In this document: positions 58,256 through 64,000 of the stretch, piece after piece
Numbering within the stretch: position 1 is the stretch's first letter
Layout: each line of letters begins with the position of its first letter
DNA from: Augochlora pura
Lineage: Eukaryota > Arthropoda > Insecta > Hymenoptera > Halictidae
Direction of reading: 5' to 3'
Length of the DNA: 64,000 nt
Assembly: GCF_028453695.1 (NCBI RefSeq)
Contig: NC_135781.1
Location: 558,001-622,000 of the forward strand
Translations under genes and position numbers: made by a program
The notes under the pieces: model-generated
The model's input: the letters and a program-made list of their open reading frames with translations, nothing else
Database searches by the model: none
Told to the model about the DNA's origin: nothing

Positions 58256-59265
58256 GCGCGGGCCGGCTCGTCGCGCGTCGGCCAATCGGCTGCGAGCAGG
58301 GCGTCCCCCGATTTCCTGCCGATCTCGGCACGCGTGGCGGGGATTGGGCCCGCTTGGCCCGTCGCCAGCCAATGGGCGCGCTCCGGACCGCGGTCCCGGG
58401 CCTCGAGGCCCGTCCCAGTTCCCACCCCGACGGGTTTCGCCGCCGAGCGGCGTCTATCTGGTAGCTAAGGCCCCGCGGGCGCAGTAACCCTCGAGTCTTC
58501 CTGCGTGTACGACGGTTTAAGGTGAATACTCATACACAAACCTCGCGAGATATCGGAAAACAATATTCTCCGCGCGCCGCGCCGGTAACTCGATAGATCT
58601 CGTCTCTCTGCTTCATCTCGCGCCTTCCTCTCTCTCTCTCTCTCTCTTTTTCCCTCTCTTTCTTTTCTCTTTTCCTCTCCATCTTTCTCTCACTCCTCTC
58701 ACTCCTCTCTCTCTGTCCCTCCCCCTCGCTCCATCTCCCGGAAAGGTTGGTCTGCACCGGCCTGTCGCCTCTCTGTCCCACCGTGCCCGACATTGTCGAT
58801 TTGCGCCGGAAACTGGCCCCGCAGAGACTGGTAGCCGGCAGAGCAATCACGCGAAACGCGCGAAATTCGCTAGCCCCGGTGTCCCTCCCAGCAGTCTGTG
58901 CGCGCGTGTCGCGGATAGTGCCCGGGCCGTGCCAGGTGACGTTCGCCGATAAGGCCCCGACAAGGCGCTCCGCGTTACAAGGATACAGCGTCCCGTTGCT
59001 TGCGTCGCCTGGTGACAGTGAACGCGGATTCCCGATCATCGATCGCGATCCACGAGCCCTCGACGGATCTCGCGGACCTTGGATCTTTGACAGTGGTGCG
59101 CGTGAAACACAGTGCCGAGTGAAACACACAGTTCCCGACGATCGAGCGCGAGATGACCGGCTCCGCGTAGATCGGCTCCACCCTTTCCGAACTTGACGTT
59201 TTCGAGGGTTTCCGGGGAGAAGTGCGTCTTTTCGTCCCTTACCGGTTAATTTCTCGAGAGACCGG
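58256..59265 (+). promoter_or_regulatory. CCAAT/CpG promoter-like island and 5' UTR candidate
   Basis: A CpG-dense kilobase with CCAAT at 58282-58286 and 58369-58373 and reversed ATTGG at 58343-58347. It continues through a (TC)10 tract at 58628-58647 into moderately GC-rich sequence with repeated GTGAAACACA-type words near 59100. A 5-codon upstream ORF lies at 59153-59170. NF-Y sites plus a GAGA/CT tract before an ATG is the layout of many insect TATA-less promoters. Plus-strand direction is chosen because of the coding-like start at 59266; this is inference. Confidence 0.35.
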
Positions 59266-59310
59266 ATGCCGAACCTAGACTACTACAACACCGCGAGGAT
59301 GCATCAAATG
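59266..59310 (+). CDS. Possible 15-codon first coding exon
   Basis: ATG at 59266 opens MPNLDYYNTARMHQM, directly followed by GTAAAC at 59311, a moderate donor (ATG before GTAA). The residues YYNTARMHQM look like the start of a real protein, but I cannot name one. Without splicing the frame runs to 59580 (104 codons), becoming Arg/Phe/Leu-rich and less protein-like after the donor. The ATG context lacks A at -3. The next exon would lie further right, possibly outside the window. Confidence 0.22.
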
Positions 59311-61850
59311 GTAAACTCTTTTCAAGATACACCTCGCGCGCGGCGGAGGTTTGCGACGAATCGATCGTTGGAGAGTCGAAAATTTCCGCGTCTTCATACT
59401 TTGCGCTTAAATGTCGAGTTTGCTGGTAAAACGATTGAAATCTTCCAAAAATTGTCTAGCGAATCTTTCAGCGTTCTCTTAACTCGTTGGATGCTGGGCG
59501 AATTTCCTTCAGATTTTCTGCGAATTTTCTGTGAATTTGCCTCCTTGTTGCCTCGAATTATTGTTAGTTACAAGATATAGACATTTTTCTTAATAGCCTA
59601 TCCCTAATCGCTGCAAAATGCCCTGTCAATATCAATCGCGCCGTTCACTTTAGAGATCCGATCGTTGGCGAAGAAAGGAGCTGAAAAAACGTTTCGTATC
59701 AATCATCCGTGTAACCGGGTTTAGAATTGAAACGCAGATTATGCTCGTAATTACTGTTCTCGTTAAACAAGAGTCGAAACTCTACACGGAAAAGTGTGCA
59801 GAAAATAGTCGGTTACGGTGAAAAGAACGATACGGTAATTGTTAGTTTCGTTTATTAGAATGGATGACTATCGCATATATCGATCTTGCGTTTCATCTGT
59901 CAGGTAGAGTACTCGCGAACATGATCTATCGATCCGCGACGTTAATAAGTAATGTAGAATTTTAAATCGCCAGTTATCGAGTGGATTGCCAATATTACTG
60001 AACCCCGTAAATCAAGTCGATGCACTGACAGCGTTCTGAATACTGACGAGGATTTGGAGAACAATATTTTTAATTCGCGTATTAGTAAAATACTATTCAC
60101 GTTGTTGTAAATAAATGGAAGAGAAAGGAGGGAGAATATTCAACGCTTGATAAAATCGCGCGATCTCCAATGTGATAGTTTTTAAAAATCAATAAAATAT
60201 AATAACAGCGTTGACAAGTGTTTGATTTGTAACAGTTTCCATCCGCCATTTTTGTTCGCGACGCCGAAACGTAACCACGGTTGAAACGACTTTCTCGATT
60301 CGTTCTATTAGAGTACATAAGATTCTATATCGACGATTATTTAAATCTGTCCTTATTACGGTATTATCTGTTAATATTACTGATCAACGTCTTCTTCGTA
60401 AAGTAAATTAGACAAATGCCTCGAGTATTCAGACCCGTCTGACGGCAAAACCTGAACGCTCGCGAATCCTCCGAGGACACACCTTAAAGCGTGACTAAAC
60501 TTTCCAGTCGTAGCAAATAAAATGTTTTATCGAGCGAACCGATCTTCTGCACGTCCTCGCGGGCTATGCATCTGTTTCTGCTCCGCGAGTTTCTGCAACT
60601 CGGCCCGGAAACACTCGAACTATTTGTTCATACATAAATCGCGTTACTCCTTCGTTACAAGCACCGCGCGTTCTACCTCCGAAAAAATACTGCACCCTCT
60701 ATTTCTTGGCCAGAGAAGATAATCGATCGCAGAAAGTGCCGACATTTCTTCAAATTAATATTCTCAGCCAGGCTTTGTGCGAATTCTCCATTTACCTCGG
60801 TTTATATAATATATGCGGTTTAGCTGTCACGGCGAATCGTTGAAACAAGCGTTCCCGGCGAAAGAACGATTACGCAACGCGGTTCGCATTATGCGCGATC
60901 ACCTTTCTAAAGGTAATTAAAGATGAAAAGTTCATTAATTATCGGCGACTTTGGATCTAAGTTCGGCGCGTGGAAGACGTTGCCCGAGCTGCGAGCAAAC
61001 GGTAATTAGACCGTGGACGGTCGCGCGAAATGGAAACCGGTTTAATAAATCGAAAATTTGCCCGGCGATAAAATAAAAATCAATCCGTGTTCCATTGGCA
61101 TGCAGCGTCCAGGAATAATCTCTAAGATCTACGATGCTTGTAACGTTTTACGTTTTATCTAATCAGTTGTTGTCACATGCGCGTACAGGCTGCTCATAAA
61201 TCCTCCGAAGATTGCATCGCCGAACGAAATGTCCGGCCTGAACAGTGAATTCCGTGGCGCGCGCGCGCGGGTCTACGCTATGCGCGTCGCGCCGCGCCGC
61301 GCACGAAGCGTCGAGGGAGTCGAACGAGAAACCAGTCTGTTTCAAAGTCGAAATTGATGCAGGAGGATCGAGGAGCCCGTTTGATAGCTAGAAGGAAATC
61401 GGATGGGCCAGTTACACGGTGGGACGCGTCGTCCATTCATTTCCTGCTATCTCGTATCTGAAACGTACACCCGGCCGCGGGTAATAAACCCGCTACAATG
61501 GCGTTACGACTCCGCAATTCGTCACGCGCCCCGGGGACGCGTTTAAGTGAAATAGATACGTCATTCTTATGGAATATAAGTTCATAAAATTGAGCGGTAA
61601 ATCATCGGGAATTTGTTCGGAACGGCGCCGGCGCGTATTTGCGCTCGTGCCCTCGCGAACGCGAGCGCGAGCGCTTCTCTTCGGCAACCGCAAACTCCGC
61701 TGTAATGACAGGCTTTAACAGCGACTCGTAAAATCTTGCCACAATGGAATCATTCTTGGGGATCGCTGCCTCTATCGGCCGGACTCTCGGCCGCTCGCCT
61801 CAGTCGCAAGTTCATCGGCTACAGTTCGTTACCGTCGTCCACCTTGGACC
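59311..61850. other. Non-coding, mostly AT-rich
   Basis: 59590-60800 is AT-rich. CCGCCATTTTTG at 60243-60254 is a YY1/Pho-type match in reverse. 60800-61850 is mixed with short CG runs. No gene recognised. Confidence 0.4.
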
Positions 61851-62189
61851 TTGAAATTTTACAAAAGTCCCTTCCCTACCCCCGCAACTCTTCAATCAGC
61901 AGCGAGTAATATTCGTACACCCTCTCGGAGAATTTCAAAATGCAATGAAAGTAGGAAGCAGGAGTCTGTACGTTTCCGAGGAAAGATTTTTAGCGAAACA
62001 GTCGTTTTAAATAGTTTCTACGAGGGGAACCGTGTGACTGATTCTACAATTGCAACATTTTACAATAATTCTATTCCCGTCGAACGTCTACTCTCAACAA
62101 AGAAAGCTATTTCTCTACTTGTTTCATATTTACATAAAAATGGAAACATGTTATCGCCTTACATATATCTACACGTTAAAAAAGAATGA
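61851..62189 (+). CDS. Unrecognised 112-codon open frame (doubtful)
   Basis: The frame begins at a TTG and has no ATG until near its end, so it could only be an exon. It is open for 112 codons in fairly AT-rich DNA and its second half looks natural (SETVVLNSFYEGNRVTD, AISLLVSYLHKNGN). AG words that could serve as acceptors lie at about 61903. No family recognised. Confidence 0.13.
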   Translation: MKFYKSPFPTPATLQSAASNIRTPSRRISKCNESRKQESVRFRGKIFSETVVLNSFYEGNRVTDSTIATFYNNSIPVERLLSTKKAISLLVSYLHKNGNMLSPYIYLHVKKE

Positions 62190-63189
62190 ATAAACTTCGT
62201 TTTTCCTTCTTGAACCTGCATATCACCTATTACCAATCAGCGAAAATAAATTCCGCCCAGCCTGACACCTATGCATAAACTTAACACAACGGCAAGAGGT
62301 TAATTTACACCTGTGACGAGGCATTTTTATATTCCCGCGGATAGTTCGCAGTTTTTCAACGAGAGAAAAACGCTGGAATAAAAACAGTCGCGAATTCGCA
62401 AAAGATTAAGCGCGGCAATATCGTGATCTTCAACCGCGTCTATCGGGCTCCATTAAGATCCCCTCGAATCCGCGGGAAGAGGATAATCACGTAAGAGTAT
62501 GTAATCGTAAAAATAAAAAAGGCGAATAAACGGAAAGTAAGGAACTAATGATCATACTCGTCGAGGATTTTCCGTGGATCGACAGAAGTCGACGCGGCCG
62601 CCGTCGCGCCGCAAATAGTGCCTGCACATATATAATTGAGGCTGCTTTAGGTGGCACGCTGATGGAGGGAACGATAATTATGCTAATGTCAACAATCCTC
62701 GCAAACGAGGGAAAATAATTACAATGGCGGTCGGTAATGATAACTCGGAATGATAGATAGCGCTAATTGTCCCGCGCGCGCGCGCGCTCGCGCAAGTCCA
62801 GGCTCGCGGGGTGCGCGCAACGGGGCGCAGCGCGTCGAAAAAAATTTCGAGGATTTAACCGCAAACTGCGAAACCCGCGTTCTTCTCGGTCGACGTCGTT
62901 ATCGCCGCCAATTTAATTCAATAATTTCACAGCCTCTGATAATGAACGAGCAGCTCGACTACCTTACCTATAGCAAAGAAGCTGTTTTAGCATTATCTAT
63001 CAGAGTACAAATGGTCTATCGGGTACAAATGTCATCGTGAAAATCGAATCGTTCGAGCAAATGTCGAAACGCTGTAAATATAAATTATCTTCCTCTTCCA
63101 AGAAGTAGTCGCAATCGCGCGAGTACTAGTTATTGCAAGTGTGAAGATAATGATACGGCAACGGGTAAAACGCGGTATTCTTTACGTTT
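62190..63189. other. Non-coding stretch
   Basis: Includes (CG)7 at 62773-62787. Nothing else recognised. Confidence 0.4.
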
Positions 63190-63423
63190 ATGAAGTACTA
63201 TTATATGGAGTTTGAAAAGATACTATTATCTATTTCGAATTTGTGTTACATTCGCGCAGAAAATGGCAAGTTTTTTTCTATGTATTTGGCTCACTGTGTT
63301 CGCGGTCTAAATTGTGGAATTTCATGCAGGTATGACAAAAATGGCTGGATGAAATATTTCAAGATACAACAATTCCTTATTAATCGCTTTAACTTTATAA
63401 TAACATTAATCGGTGCGAAATAA
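63190..63423 (+). CDS. Unrecognised 77-codon ATG ORF in AT-rich DNA
   Basis: ATG-started (MKYYYMEFEKILLSISNLC...), 77 codons, ending at TAA 63421-63423. Long for such AT-rich sequence. It carries four or five cysteines (LCYI, AHC, NCGISC) and a hydrophobic end (FNFIITLIG). No signal peptide cleavage site or family recognised. TTTCATGCAGG at about 63330 could also act as an acceptor. Small orphan ORF or chance. Confidence 0.15.
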   Translation: MKYYYMEFEKILLSISNLCYIRAENGKFFSMYLAHCVRGLNCGISCRYDKNGWMKYFKIQQFLINRFNFIITLIGAK

Positions 63424-64000
63424 TATAACAGGGTCTTGAAATTGGGTTTTCTATAAAATTGTAAAAAATCATTTGCACGAAATTCGAGGTTTATTAGAGG
63501 AAAAATATGCAATGGCGTCGGTGACTCGAAGAAGAGGAACACTTAGCATCTCTTTAGGCGTCCGAGATTCGCGAGGCCCGTGAAACGAAGGACTCGAAAT
63601 CGGTCGGTATGACGTGTTCGGTGTTTCCAGCGTTAAATGAGGGCCACGCGAGGGTTAAACAGAGACCGAACGGTTATTAGCAGGCTGTTAATCGTCGCTG
63701 CGCGGCGCGGCGCGGCGCGGCGCTGCACCGACGGTGCACCGGCCGGGGAGGCGGACACGGCCGGTCTAACAATTCTGTTGTTGCTGTTAACGCCTTCGAT
63801 GCTTTACGATCGCCAATTACTTTGGTCCGCGCACGGAAAGCTGCACGCGCTCTCTCGCGCGCGCGCGCGCGCGGGTTCCGAACCGCCGAGCCGAGCCGAG
63901 CCGCGCCGCGCGCTGAAAATCGAGCCGAGTAATTGGCGTTTCTCGAGGAACAAGAGGGCTCTCTCGCTCTCCTCGGATTGTTTCGATTTCAACAGGCCGG
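63424..64000. other. Non-coding, GC-rich end
   Basis: (GGCGC)n at 63700-63724, (CG)9 at 63856-63873 and (GAGCC)n at 63887-63905. No gene recognised. Confidence 0.5.

Noticed and set aside
1..64000. CRISPR arrays, bacterial operons, prophage or integrative elements
   Set aside because: No spaced direct repeats of CRISPR type and no prokaryotic genes; tandem repeats here have no unique spacers and the DNA is eukaryotic in character.
1..64000. Known insect microRNAs (let-7, bantam, miR-1, miR-8 and others remembered by seed)
   Set aside because: No mature sequence I could recall was found by eye; a proper covariance search was not possible.

Overview
This window looks like nuclear DNA from an insect, most likely a hymenopteran (bee, wasp or ant). 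CpG, and especially TCGA and CGCG words, are not depleted. GC-rich islands full of (GA/CT)n, (GGCGA)n and (GAC)n microsatellites alternate with AT-rich stretches that carry decayed transposons. There are no operons, no ribosome-binding-site-spaced genes and no long single ORFs with a recognisable family. The order is an inference from composition and from the type of MITE; species and locus cannot be named from sequence alone. GC content was judged by eye, not computed. No protein-coding gene is secure. The window reads as intergenic or intronic DNA of a gene-poor region, possibly holding first exons and promoters of genes that extend outside it. The only protein family recognised with confidence is a broken Tc1-like transposase at about 33.5-33.9 kb. 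Layout: 0-5 kb is mixed DNA with a fold-back MITE (1.2-1.45 kb), a decamer tandem repeat (2.1 kb) and a promoter-like segment with two CACGTG sites (4.7-4.97 kb). 5-12 kb is largely featureless apart from microsatellites and a TTAA-ended repeat relic (9.7 kb). 12.2-13.4, 15.3-16.7 and 18.3-19.5 kb are GC-rich islands with long pyrimidine/purine tracts, whose long 'ORFs' are composition artefacts. A candidate 80-nt intron follows the second island (16.7 kb). 19.6-20.9 kb is stop-poor in several frames and has a CCAAT cluster. 25.0-25.6 kb holds a possible chain of small exons. 32.5 kb has a minus-strand splice donor next to another island. 33.5-33.9 kb is the Tc1 relic. 36.4 kb has a second copy of the TTAA-ended repeat. 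40.7-42 kb is a TATA-type promoter candidate followed by a GC island. 44.8-48.3 kb is rich in GA, CTCTA and GAC repeats. 53.7-54.1 kb is a likely piggyBac-type MITE. 54.4-55.3 kb holds a head-to-head pair of unrecognised ORFs. 57.3-57.7 kb holds an unrecognised ATG-started ORF behind a good splice acceptor. 58.2-59.3 kb is a CCAAT/CpG promoter-like island ending in a possible 15-codon first coding exon. The rest is AT-rich DNA with two small ORFs near 62 and 63 kb. All exon and ORF calls are low-confidence hypotheses that need RNA or cross-species alignment.
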